Below are positions 8,388 to 16,257 of a DNA stretch of 64,000 nt, piece after piece (the stretch's first letter is position 1; every line of letters begins with the position of its first letter). The notes below the pieces were generated by a model. It made no database searches and was not told where the DNA came from. It was given only the letters and a program-made list of their open reading frames with translations. The translations under genes and the position numbers were made by a program. The stretch comes from Chryseosolibacter sp044507775 (GTDB lineage: Bacteria; Bacteroidota; Bacteroidia; Cytophagales; Cyclobacteriaceae): positions 144,896 through 208,895 of the forward strand of contig JBIQIY010000006.1 in NCBI GenBank assembly GCA_044507775.1. The letters are read 5' to 3'.

Positions 8388-8582
8388 TTACTGAATGACT
8401 TGAACCTTCACGGCATTCAGACCTTTCTTTCCTCTTTCTACCTCAAATTGCACTTTGTCATTCTCGCGAATCTCATCGATGAGACCACTTTGATGAACAA
8501 AGATGTCTTCGCTTGAATCGGATGGCTTTATAAACCCAAATCCTTTTGAGTTGTTAAAGAACTTTACTACTCCTTCTTTCAT
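8388..8582 (-). CDS. CspA-like cold-shock protein
   Basis: This 64-residue protein is a single cold-shock domain. RNP1 is KGFGFI at residues 13-18 and RNP2 is DIFVHQ at 29-34, with the usual GVVKFFN opening. It binds single-stranded RNA or DNA and likely acts as an RNA chaperone. It is a separate monocistronic unit: its own terminator follows, and an AT-rich leader precedes the ATG without a clear Shine-Dalgarno sequence, as is common in Bacteroidota. It differs from the other cold-shock gene in this window by lacking the lysine-rich tail. Confidence 0.93.
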   Translation of the reverse strand: MKEGVVKFFNNSKGFGFIKPSDSSEDIFVHQSGLIDEIRENDKVQFEVERGKKGLNAVKVQVIQ

Positions 8583-8834
8583 TATGTTAAAATTTAATTG
8601 GTGTTCTTGTTGTGATTGAAACGAAGCCTGTTGCTAAGCATTCAATACCGGTCAGGTATAGGAAGGTGTGGGGGGAACTTCTGAGGACTTTAATTCAATT
8701 ATAACATCAAAGATACACGGTTCTTGATATAATCCACCGCCTGACTAAATATTATTTCCGGGCGTGAATGACACAGCGTCGGTAAAGCAATGCAGCCTCC
8801 GTTTTCCATTTCATAAGTCCGATACTTTCTATGC

Positions 8835-8943
8835 GAGCCCGCCTTTGTTCGCGTCTTTATGTTGAAGGTATGATCGCNNNNNNNNNNATAAGTTAAGGAT
8901 ATTTTCTTTGCAGCCCTCCTTTGTTCGCGCCTTTGTATTGAAG
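8835..8943. repeat. 33-bp imperfect direct repeats flanking a 10-N assembly gap
   Basis: Copy one spans 8835-8867 and copy two 8911-8943. Both share the core CCTTTGTTCGCG followed by a CTTT..ATTGAAG-like end, and about 27 of 33 positions agree. The N run at 8878-8887 lies between them. The assembler probably broke in a longer tandem array, so the true number of copies is unknown. Confidence 0.65.
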
Positions 8944-9271
8944 TGTCAAAACCCTGACTACGAGCCACGCTGTGAATGACTGGATGTACTGGTCGGTCGC
9001 ACCTTCCGGGTCGCCCATGAAAATGATTTGCCGGCCAGGGCTGGCAGTGACTATGCGATGCACGGAGGTGCAACCCTGCACAGATCGATAGCGGTGCGGG
9101 CAGCCAGCCACATAAAAGGAAGGAACTGCCGTTTACACGCTAAAAACAGGGTTTCTATTAATATTCCCCGTGGAACATTTACATGAAGTTCGAGTATCTA
9201 ATGCGTTATATGTTAGATTCTTAATGATTTTAATATGATGTGTCACTTTGCCATGCACTTTTGCGATGTGA

Positions 9272-9291
9272 ATTGTGCAAAATTGTACAAC
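9272..9291. promoter_or_regulatory. Distal palindromic operator-like site
   Basis: The 20-base site ATTGTGCAAAATTGTACAAC is an imperfect inverted repeat and matches the proximal site at 9325-9344 at 16 of 20 positions. The two sites start 53 bases apart, about five helical turns, so a dimeric regulator could bind both on one face of the DNA. The regulator is not identified. Confidence 0.45.
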
Positions 9292-9324
9292 TAATATTTG
9301 TAATATTGATTTTAACGCATTATT

Positions 9325-9344
9325 GTTGTGTAAAATTACACAAC
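9325..9344. promoter_or_regulatory. Proximal palindromic operator-like site just before the ATG at 9349
   Basis: GTTGTGTAAAATTACACAAC has perfect nine-base arms around an AA centre. It ends four bases before the ATG of the small gene, covering its ribosome-binding region, so bound protein or an RNA hairpin there should block expression. No Shine-Dalgarno sequence is present. The match to the distal site supports a real regulatory pair. Confidence 0.5.
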
Positions 9345-9348
9345 GACG

Positions 9349-9594
9349 ATGAGCGAATTTGAGAAGAAACATCTGGAACTGGAGGTAAAGCATTTTGCCT
9401 CCCGGAACTTCGTAAGGCCCTCAGAGTGCCGCAATCTGGACCAGATACGGTTTTATATCCAGGAACTGTGTGAGAAGATCGAGGACTACAAGCGCCGCTT
9501 TAACTACGTGCCACTCACAGCGTATTCCCTGCTGTCGCAATACAATTCGCGACAAAATTCCATGTTGTACCGCGATTTCATCCGGAACCATTGA
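9349..9594 (+). CDS. Small orphan protein, 81 residues
   Basis: I do not recognise this protein. It is charged and probably mostly helical, with no signal peptide or membrane segment; a Glu/Lys-rich N-terminus leads to IRFYIQELCEKIEDYKRRF and a basic C-terminus. Codon use and the operator pair directly upstream suggest a real, regulated gene. It is followed after five bases by a second small gene on the same strand, and the pair may form a two-gene unit. Its position next to a repeat-rich assembly gap suggests a variable locus. A toxin-antitoxin or phage-derived module is possible, but no motif shows it. Confidence 0.55.
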   Translation: MSEFEKKHLELEVKHFASRNFVRPSECRNLDQIRFYIQELCEKIEDYKRRFNYVPLTAYSLLSQYNSRQNSMLYRDFIRNH

Positions 9595-9599
9595 ACGGC

Positions 9600-9827
9600 A
9601 TGCGCTACGTCCCCTCCCCTATTCCGGTGCAATGCGACTGGATTTATAGCGCCGTGGCCAATAAGTCCGGGAGGATGCAGTACCATAAGATCAAGCCCGG
9701 GAAAAGCAAGCTTCGCATCAGCCGGAATGAATTTATCCGGACTTTTAACGACGCCCAGATCATCGCCATGAGACCGCTCCAGGTCAATGGTAATGAAACG
9801 GATTTTCAATTGGAGTTCTATGTCTAG
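9600..9827 (+). CDS. Small orphan protein, 75 residues
   Basis: The ATG at 9600 gives 75 residues; a TTG at 9591 would add three residues and overlap the previous stop. I do not recognise the family. The protein is basic in the middle (KSGRMQYHKIKPGKSKLRISR) and ends in a beta-like pattern (DFQLEFYV), with no export signal. It follows the 81-residue gene by five bases and is convergent with ligD, whose stop lies 33 bases beyond. A short CCCTG/CAGGG hairpin just after its stop may help termination. It is probably co-expressed with its partner under the palindromic sites upstream of 9349. Confidence 0.5.
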   Translation: MRYVPSPIPVQCDWIYSAVANKSGRMQYHKIKPGKSKLRISRNEFIRTFNDAQIIAMRPLQVNGNETDFQLEFYV

Positions 9828-9860
9828 AACCCTGTTCCAGGGCTTTCCGCCAGGCCTTGC

Positions 9861-12575
9861 TCACTTACCTAATTTCTTCAGAGCTTTTTTCATGTCGATT
9901 CCTTTTCCCAGGACTCCCTCAAAGAGGTCGCCGGTTTCGCGAAGCCGCGCAATAGCGTTTCTAATATTGAAATCGGTGATCCTGAGACCTTTCTTCACCT
10001 CGTCCCAATCCAGCGGCATGGACACGGGAGCGCCGGGTTTGGGACGCAAGGAATACGGCCCCGCCACAGTGGCCTGCGGCCGATTTTGAAGGAAGTCAAT
10101 ATACATTTTGCCCTTCCGGTTGCTGGTCAATCGTTCAATGCTGGTGAATCCCGGAATCTCCGCGTGCACCGTCTGGGCCACGACCCTGGCGAACTCTTTG
10201 GACTCTTCATATGTATACTTCGCGCCTAACGGTATGTATATATGCAGACCCGTAGAACCCGACGTTTTGCAATAACCGGGTACTCCCATTCCGTCGAGGA
10301 CCGATTTCGTAACGAGCGCTGCCTCGACCACCTCATCGAATGTATTCTTGTCGGGGTCCAGGTCTATGATGCACCAATCGGGATGGTCCGGTTTAGCCGA
10401 CCGACTGCTCCAGGGATTCATTTCGATACAACCGAGCGATGCGATGTAAAGAAGACTCGCCTCATTCGTGCAGACCAGGAAGTGTTTCTCGCGGTCATCG
10501 GCTTCGCTGAAATAGCGGTGTGTCTTGATCCAGGAAGGCACCTTGCCGGTCACATCTTTCTGATAAAAACTCTTTCCGCGTATGCCGTTCGGGAAACGGT
10601 TTAGCGTTTGCGGCCTATCGGTCATGTAGGGTAACATAAAAGGTACCACCTGGTAGTAATAATTCAGCATATCCCTTTTTGTGACATGATCTTCCGGCCA
10701 GAACATCTTGCTGAGGTTTGTAAATTTCAGTTCATGCCCTCCAACCTTCCGCACTTGCGTTTCATCGCCCGGGTTGAGCAGCGTTTTCCGCTCGGCCGGA
10801 TTAGATGGTGGCGAAACGATCTTTGACTTCCGGGAGTCCGTCTTCTCATGGTCAATGTGAACCGGTTCTTCCCAGACAACCTCGCGGGCCTCTTTGTCTT
10901 CGCGCAGACCTTTAAAGGAAGGATGCCGGAAACTACCATCACTGGCCAGCGTCCGGTAGTTTACCTCCGCGACCAGTTCGGGCCGCACCCATGTGACACT
11001 GGCCTTCGGCGGATTGGGCCGGAAACGCGAGGGCTTGTTGTAATCGGGAACAGTCTCAAAAGGACACTTTGAAGTCTCCAGCGGTTTCAGCTTGCTGAGG
11101 AGATCCTTTTGAACCTGAGCTGTGAATCCCGTTCCCACCGGACCGACAAATTCTAACGTGTCGTTGCGGTAAATCCCCAGCAAGAGCGCGCTGAAAGCTT
11201 TTGATGAGTTTTCATTGCGCGTGTACCCCGCAATGACCACCTCCTGCTGTTTGACGGTTTTGATCTTCAGCCAATCGCGTGTGCGGTGGCCGGGTTGGTA
11301 TACACTCTTTTCTTTCTTTGCGAGGATACCTTCCAGGCCCATGTCTCCCGCAATTCCGATCAGTTCGGCGCCGGTCACGTCAAAACTTTCGCTCAACCGA
11401 ACGGGACTGTTGGCCGGAACAATCTGCTTCAGGATGTTTCGTCGCCCGGCAAGGGGAACATTCATGAGGTCATACCCATCGTACCAAAGGACATCAAAGA
11501 GGTAGTAGACCAGTTCTCCATCGGCTTCGCTGCGCCAGGTCTGGAGCGCTCCGAAGTCGGGAAAACCTTTTGAATTGATCACCACGATCTCCCCATCTAC
11601 TACTGCACGCACACCCCATTTTTCCAGCGCCTCGCGGACCGGATAGAATTTTTCATTGAACTTCTTATTATTTCGAGAGCGAATGTCGACGTTGTCTTTG
11701 TCGATATACGAGATGGACCGGAAGCCGTCCCACTTGATTTCGTAAATCCACCCGGATCCATCGGCCGGGCTATCGGCGAGGGTAGCCAGCATCGGATCGA
11801 TGTCAGATGGAATTGCCGATTTCTTAATTTTTCCGAGCCCGGCAAGAAGTTTTGCCGTTTCAGGGGGCGTACTATGACTGCTTGCGGTGGCTCGACTTTT
11901 CTCCGGCTTTAGCTTTGCGCGGACTTTTTTTTTGACAGGTTTCTTTGCTGCTTTCATCTTGCGCGTGGTAGAACGGTTGCTTTTCCATTGCTCCGCCTCG
12001 GGATCTGCCGCCAGTTCGTCCAGGGTTTTCCCGGACTTCACGGATTCATCCTGTTCGGTTACGTCATCGTCGGATGCGTGCTCGTCGCGGTGTTTGATCA
12101 GGAGCCAGGCATTATCCGCTCTTCGCGGAGTCTTCACCAGAACGAATTCACCCTGAAGTTTTTCGCCATGGAGCCGGAATTTCAAAGTACCTGACTGTAG
12201 TCCCTTCAACAATATTTTTTCCTGCGCTGCCTTTCCCTTTACTTCCTCGAGCGACTCGTATGTCCCACTATCCCACACGATCACCGTACCGGCTCCATAG
12301 TTTCCCTCCGGGATATTTCCTTCAAAGTCTTTGTAATCGTAGGGATGGTCTTCCACCTGCATGGCGAGCCTTTTGTCGGCCGGATTGAGCGAGGGTCCTT
12401 TCGGCACGGCCCAGCTCTTCAACACGCCGTCCATTTCGAGTCGGAAATCGTAGTGCAGACGCGACGCAGCATGCTTTTGAACGACAAAGTGCAACTTCGT
12501 CCTGGAGGTTCTTCCACCTGTTGGTTCGGGGGTATTTTTGAACGACCGTTTCTTTTTGTATTCTACCAGTTTCAT
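9861..12575 (-). CDS. ligD: Multifunctional DNA ligase D (phosphoesterase-ligase-polymerase)
   Basis: Starting at the ATG at 12575, the protein is 904 residues; the upstream open frame reads as non-coding. Domain order is 3'-phosphoesterase (about 25-165, with KHAASRLHYDFRLEMDG), a Lys-rich linker with acidic patches (165-250), ATP-dependent ligase (about 257-560, nucleotidyl lysine in EIKWDGFR, Lys281) and an archaeo-eukaryotic primase-type polymerase at the C-terminus (WCIIDLDPDKNTF metal site). LigD repairs double-strand breaks by end joining with Ku. No Ku gene is seen here, although ku is often adjacent. It lies 86 bases downstream of an Fpg/Nei-like glycosylase on the same strand, so a repair operon is likely. 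Confidence 0.95.
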   Translation of the reverse strand: MKLVEYKKKRSFKNTPEPTGGRTSRTKLHFVVQKHAASRLHYDFRLEMDGVLKSWAVPKGPSLNPADKRLAMQVEDHPYDYKDFEGNIPEGNYGAGTVIVWDSGTYESLEEVKGKAAQEKILLKGLQSGTLKFRLHGEKLQGEFVLVKTPRRADNAWLLIKHRDEHASDDDVTEQDESVKSGKTLDELAADPEAEQWKSNRSTTRKMKAAKKPVKKKVRAKLKPEKSRATASSHSTPPETAKLLAGLGKIKKSAIPSDIDPMLATLADSPADGSGWIYEIKWDGFRSISYIDKDNVDIRSRNNKKFNEKFYPVREALEKWGVRAVVDGEIVVINSKGFPDFGALQTWRSEADGELVYYLFDVLWYDGYDLMNVPLAGRRNILKQIVPANSPVRLSESFDVTGAELIGIAGDMGLEGILAKKEKSVYQPGHRTRDWLKIKTVKQQEVVIAGYTRNENSSKAFSALLLGIYRNDTLEFVGPVGTGFTAQVQKDLLSKLKPLETSKCPFETVPDYNKPSRFRPNPPKASVTWVRPELVAEVNYRTLASDGSFRHPSFKGLREDKEAREVVWEEPVHIDHEKTDSRKSKIVSPPSNPAERKTLLNPGDETQVRKVGGHELKFTNLSKMFWPEDHVTKRDMLNYYYQVVPFMLPYMTDRPQTLNRFPNGIRGKSFYQKDVTGKVPSWIKTHRYFSEADDREKHFLVCTNEASLLYIASLGCIEMNPWSSRSAKPDHPDWCIIDLDPDKNTFDEVVEAALVTKSVLDGMGVPGYCKTSGSTGLHIYIPLGAKYTYEESKEFARVVAQTVHAEIPGFTSIERLTSNRKGKMYIDFLQNRPQATVAGPYSLRPKPGAPVSMPLDWDEVKKGLRITDFNIRNAIARLRETGDLFEGVLGKGIDMKKALKKLGK

Positions 12576-12661
12576 ATCCGAATAGCAAAGAAATCCGTGC
12601 CACCTATGGTAATATCCGATTGCAAAGGCCGACAAGTGCCCGTGGGCTCGAAGCTTGCCGG

Positions 12662-13441
12662 TCAATGAAACATTTGCTGTTCTCCCGTGAAGTAAGTTTT
12701 CCTGCCGCTTCTTTCCTCGACTTCAATCTTTTGACCGGTCGGGCTGTGAGTTTTCGCGGGATTGTGGATCGAAAGAAACTCTCGCACTTCACCGCTGATG
12801 ATGTCAGGATAAGCGCTCCGGATGGCATCCTCGGCGTCGGCAAGAACGGTCCGGATGCTCGCAGAAAGCCTTTCAATGACCGGGTCGGGAATTTTATTGC
12901 TTACCGCGAACGGGGATATCCGCGCGTGCCATAGAATTTCGTCGGCATACGCGTTGCCGATCCCGCGAAGGATGCTCTGATCCATCAGTCTCTTCTTTAT
13001 GGCAGCCTTTGATCGGTTCAGGATCTGCTTCAGGAATTCGGTATCCACTTCCTTCGAGAGCGCATCAGGTGCTTCACGAGGCGCTGGATTCAATGTGGGT
13101 GTCGCCTGCCGTTGAAAATCAGTCATGGCCAGGCCCGTGCCGTCATCAAACACGATTTCCAGGATCGTGAACTTATGCTCGTTACTTTTTTCATACTGAT
13201 GCAGTTCTCCTTTCAGCATCAGGTGGAGGCCGAGTACATTGCCATTGTCGAATGTAAAGTGCAGTGCTTTACCCTCGCGATGAACGGAGGTCAGCACCGC
13301 ACCCTCGATGGCATCTTGTAATTCTTTTTCATCCGATTGGAGTTTCCGGGTGACAATGGCATGTATTTTTTGGACTCTCTTTCCGGAAAACCTCTTGGAA
13401 AGGTTGTGACTGAAGACCTGGAGATCGGGTATTTCCGGCAT
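12662..13441 (-). CDS. Fpg/Nei-family DNA glycosylase/AP lyase lacking the zinc-finger cysteines
   Basis: The start is set at 13441 because the family needs proline directly after the removed Met as Schiff-base nucleophile; the sequence begins MPEIPDLQVF (Pro2, Glu3). The protein is 259 residues. The helix-two-turn-helix region reads ILRGIGNAYADEILWHARISPF. At the C-terminus, where Fpg has a four-cysteine zinc finger, the sequence is GRKTYFTGEQQMF with no cysteines, so it resembles 'zincless finger' members such as NEIL1. It removes oxidised bases and nicks the strand. It precedes ligD on the same strand, and its leader is shared with the divergent gene at 13560. Exact lesion preference cannot be read from sequence. 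Confidence 0.88.
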   Translation of the reverse strand: MPEIPDLQVFSHNLSKRFSGKRVQKIHAIVTRKLQSDEKELQDAIEGAVLTSVHREGKALHFTFDNGNVLGLHLMLKGELHQYEKSNEHKFTILEIVFDDGTGLAMTDFQRQATPTLNPAPREAPDALSKEVDTEFLKQILNRSKAAIKKRLMDQSILRGIGNAYADEILWHARISPFAVSNKIPDPVIERLSASIRTVLADAEDAIRSAYPDIISGEVREFLSIHNPAKTHSPTGQKIEVEERSGRKTYFTGEQQMFH

Positions 13442-13559
13442 ACGAGAATGAATTGAGGTACTGCGATTCCCCGGCAAAATTGGAAAACAATTTCAGATTT
13501 CCTGTATTTCCATTCTTTTAAAACGTATATTCATGAGTAATCGTTAATCGAAGGAGTCG

Positions 13560-14798
13560 ATGAAGACAATGGCAATCATGCTGCTGGTGCTTCTTCCTTG
13601 CGTGAGCCGGGCGAATTCGATATTGATTCCCATGGATGTCGCGCAACACAATCATCTCAAGGCGTATGGTGTCGCCTATTACGTCCTCCAACATGATGTT
13701 GTACTTGACTGGCTTCTGAACTATCGCGGTGGCAGCTTTCTCGTGCCGTATTCGAAAGAGGTGCAGCAGGAATGCCTTGTGCGCGGTGTCACCCATGAGG
13801 TTATCTCCGATGCCGCAACTGGCAAAATACTGCAGGATATTTCAAGTCCGGCGGTGAATATGAATGCCGTCCGCCTGGAGAAGGCTCCGCGCATTGCCGT
13901 GTACTCGCCCAAGAACGAGTTTATCCTCGACGAGACCGACGCAGTGATCCTCGTGCTGGACTACGCCGAGATACCATACGAAATAATCTACGACGAAGAA
14001 GTGCTTAGCGACGCGCTTGCCCGCTTCGACTGGCTGCATCTGCACCATGAAGATTTTACGGGTCAGTTCGGAAGACACATGAGAAGGAACGCCTCACGCA
14101 TCGAAGCGGACATTCAGGAAGTGACGTCACAACGGTTGGGCTATAAGAAAGTTTCGGAGATGAAACTGGCTGTAGCCAAAAAGATAAAGGCCTTCTGCGC
14201 GGCAGGCGGATACCTGTTCGCCATGTGCTCAGGCGCGGAGACCTTTGACATAGCCCTCGCGGCAGAAGGAATCGACATCAGCGAAAGTACCTATGACGGC
14301 GACGACTCGGACCCCGGCGCGCAGGAAAAACTCGACTTCGAAAAGACTCTGGCATTCGAAAAGTTCACCCTTGAGCCCGGATACAGCCGCCGATTCTCCG
14401 ACATCAATGTCAACCGCGACTACTTCGACGGATCGAAAGATTTTTTTATGGTCTTCAACTTTTCTGCGAAATGGGATATTATTCCCACGATGCTGACACA
14501 AGACCACGAACATTACATTCGGGAGTTTCACGGCCAGACTACTGCGTTTAACAAATACGTGGTGAAGCCGACAGCGCTGATCCTGGGAGAGAACAAAAGC
14601 AAGAACCAGGTCCGTTACATCTACGGCGAACTGGAGCGCGGGCACTGGACTTATTACAGTGGTCACGATCCGGAAGGAGTTCCCGGACGCGGACGCGGGC
14701 CTACCGACCTCAACCTCTTTCCCAACTCCCCCGGCTATCGGCTGATCCTTAACAACGTTTTGTTTCCATCTGCACGCAAAAAGAAGCAGAAGACGTAG
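13560..14798 (+). CDS. Secreted protein with a class I amidotransferase-like fold, function unknown
   Basis: The 412-residue protein opens with a signal peptide (MKTMAIMLLVLLPCVSRANS). A GAAGGAG Shine-Dalgarno sequence lies just before the ATG. The middle contains a flavodoxin- or GATase-like pattern: RIAVYSPKNEF then AVILVLDYAEIPYEIIYDE, DWLHLHHEDF, and GGYLFAMCSGAETFDIAL, whose MCSGAE resembles a nucleophile elbow with Cys. Relatives in Bacteroidota are often labelled asparagine synthetase B, but no synthetase domain is present and the protein is exported, so that label looks wrong. A periplasmic hydrolase or ligand-binding role is possible. The transcript ends at a hairpin shared with yceI. 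Confidence 0.7.
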   Translation: MKTMAIMLLVLLPCVSRANSILIPMDVAQHNHLKAYGVAYYVLQHDVVLDWLLNYRGGSFLVPYSKEVQQECLVRGVTHEVISDAATGKILQDISSPAVNMNAVRLEKAPRIAVYSPKNEFILDETDAVILVLDYAEIPYEIIYDEEVLSDALARFDWLHLHHEDFTGQFGRHMRRNASRIEADIQEVTSQRLGYKKVSEMKLAVAKKIKAFCAAGGYLFAMCSGAETFDIALAAEGIDISESTYDGDDSDPGAQEKLDFEKTLAFEKFTLEPGYSRRFSDINVNRDYFDGSKDFFMVFNFSAKWDIIPTMLTQDHEHYIREFHGQTTAFNKYVVKPTALILGENKSKNQVRYIYGELERGHWTYYSGHDPEGVPGRGRGPTDLNLFPNSPGYRLILNNVLFPSARKKKQKT

Positions 14799-14834
14799 CC
14801 CCCTGTTTTATTCGAACGGCCGTAAAAAGCAAAG

Positions 14835-14862
14835 GCCCGTCCTGGAGGGAACGGGCGTTTTT
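14835..14862 (+). terminator. Rho-independent terminator between convergent genes
   Basis: GCCCGT at 14835-14840 pairs with ACGGGC at 14851-14856, followed by GTTTTT on the plus strand. It lies 36 bases after the stop of the secreted protein gene. The A-rich 5' side could also end the opposing yceI transcript. Confidence 0.8.
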
Positions 14863-14883
14863 CCATTGCAATAAGGTCACAGC

Positions 14884-15462
14884 TTAGGTGTAAGCGCTTT
14901 CCGTCGTTGACCGCTCGCTTTCCGCGGGCGAAGGTGCCTGCCGGATGATCTGAACCTCGCAAAGCAGCCTGATGTCGTCACTGACTACCACCTGCCCTGC
15001 TTCTGTCATCGCATTCCAGAGGAGTCCAAATTCCTTGCGGCTGATTTTTCCTGTTACTTCAAACCCTGCCTTGGTCTGACCGTATGGGTCCACCACGATT
15101 CCGCCGAAGCTGACATTCACCGTTACCGGCTTTGTGACACCGCGTATCGTCAGATCGCCTGTGAGTTTATATTCGTCGCCGGCCCGCTCGAGCGCTTTCC
15201 CGCTGAACCGAATCTCCCCAAACTTTTCTACGTCGAAAAAGTCCGCTGATCGCAGGTGCGTATCGCGCTGCTCGCTGTTAGTATCAATAGAGGTTGCGTC
15301 TGCGGTGAATTCAATTTTCTTAGCTTTTGTAAAGTCTTCGTCTTCCGTCTCCACGATCAGATTGAATTTGCGGAAGTAGCCGGTGACGGTCGTAATCATC
15401 AGGTGCTTGACCTTAAACTGGATTTCCGAATGCGCCGGGTCAATTTTCCATGTCGTCGTCAT
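14884..15462 (-). CDS. YceI-family protein (polyisoprenoid-binding lipocalin-like fold)
   Basis: From the ATG at 15462 the protein is 192 residues and starts directly with the YceI domain: TTWKIDPAHSEIQFKVKHLMITTVTGYFRKF, the family signature. Further marks are the repeated beta strands with FDVEKFGEIRFSGK and LTGDLTIRGVTKPV. YceI proteins form a barrel that binds a long amphipathic molecule such as an isoprenoid. Many are periplasmic, but this one has no signal peptide from the chosen start. A longer frame upstream adds 24 residues of unconvincing sequence. It appears monocistronic and is convergent with the gene at 13560. Confidence 0.88.
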   Translation of the reverse strand: MTTTWKIDPAHSEIQFKVKHLMITTVTGYFRKFNLIVETEDEDFTKAKKIEFTADATSIDTNSEQRDTHLRSADFFDVEKFGEIRFSGKALERAGDEYKLTGDLTIRGVTKPVTVNVSFGGIVVDPYGQTKAGFEVTGKISRKEFGLLWNAMTEAGQVVVSDDIRLLCEVQIIRQAPSPAESERSTTESAYT

Positions 15463-15556
15463 ATAGTCTTGATTTAGGTCCCGTGATAGAAGTGCCCTCA
15501 AAGTCATTAAAAAACGTGTGCCCGATGAAGTCACCAGACGCCGATGGAACAGGAGA

Positions 15557-16042
15557 TCAGTTTCGGGAGTAGATCCTGTTTACCGAACTGACGAACGCCG
15601 GGGAATTCTTTTGAGTCTCGAGCCGAAGCATGGTCCGGAAGCTGTTGTCGAGTTGCATGAACTTGCTGGCCTGGCCCGGGCTCAGCGCTTTTCTGAACTT
15701 CCTGAAGTAATACTTTCTTGCCTTGGCAAGCAGCAGATCATTCATGAGCATGTTCTCCGTCAGTGAGGCGGACTGTTTCTCCGAACCCCGCTCTTCATCG
15801 GCAATGTTTAGCAACCGGAGATATTCCAGATCCAGATACTGAACGGCATTAGAATAGCTTTCATAGACGGGCCAGAACGATGACTTCTCGGCTTCAGTCA
15901 GGTCCATTTGTTCCAGGATCATCGCCTTTTTCTTCATGGACCAGATGCTCTCCGCGTAGCGAAGACTGTCTTCCAGGTCTTGGGCAATCAACATCGGACT
16001 TGCAAAAATTATTAGCAGCAGGAGAGCAAAAAGGCGTTTCAT
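15557..16042 (-). CDS. Secreted helical protein, unknown function
   Basis: The protein has 161 residues with a clear signal peptide (MKRLFALLLLIIFASPMLIAQ, cleavage after IAQ). The mature part is predicted helical and charged, containing MKKKAMILEQMDLTEAEKSSFWPVYESY and ALSPGQASKFMQLDN. This pattern of 'LT..E...FWP.Y' followed by 'LSPGQ..KF' recalls small periplasmic Spy/CpxP-like proteins of Bacteroidota, but the similarity is only in style. It would act in the periplasm, possibly as a chaperone or sensor. No cysteine or catalytic motif is visible. Genes on both sides are on the same strand but separated by 90 to 215 bases, so it is probably a single-gene unit. Confidence 0.7.
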   Translation of the reverse strand: MKRLFALLLLIIFASPMLIAQDLEDSLRYAESIWSMKKKAMILEQMDLTEAEKSSFWPVYESYSNAVQYLDLEYLRLLNIADEERGSEKQSASLTENMLMNDLLLAKARKYYFRKFRKALSPGQASKFMQLDNSFRTMLRLETQKNSPAFVSSVNRIYSRN

Positions 16043-16257
16043 TTTATGACTTGAATTAATAAACCCGGATGATACATTTCTTCGACCCGCACGATTTAAT
16101 GACGGGTGTTTTCATTAGCCGAGTAAAATATTCATGCCAGCAATAAATGATGATTGAAAGAGGAAGTGCACGCGTGAATCAGACGTACAATGTGTGCTGA
16201 AGCGGCAGAGGTCTTATGTAGATTGGCAACCACAAGTCACCAGGCAACTGTGGTGTG

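Larger units (their letters stand above)
8583..9348. other. Gene-poor accessory stretch with an assembly gap
   Basis: No convincing coding sequence is visible in these 766 bases. The stretch holds an N run at 8878-8887, a pair of 33-base imperfect direct repeats on either side of it, and an AT-rich segment from about 9150 with two palindromic operator-like sites before the small gene at 9349. Minus-strand open frames at 8699-9073 and 8893-9111 cross the gap or the repeats. They have no recognisable domain and are probably chance frames or decayed gene remnants. Confidence 0.5.

Noticed and set aside
8259..8516. 85-codon plus-strand frame over the second cold-shock gene
   Set aside because: It crosses the terminator hairpin and is antisense to a clear CspA-like gene.
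8699..9073. Minus-strand frame spanning the N run
   Set aside because: Its continuity depends on an arbitrary 10-base gap, and its repeated basic segments come from the 33-bp DNA repeats.
13560..14798. Asparagine synthetase B
   Set aside because: No N-terminal Cys amidotransferase class II domain and no synthetase domain; the protein has a signal peptide.
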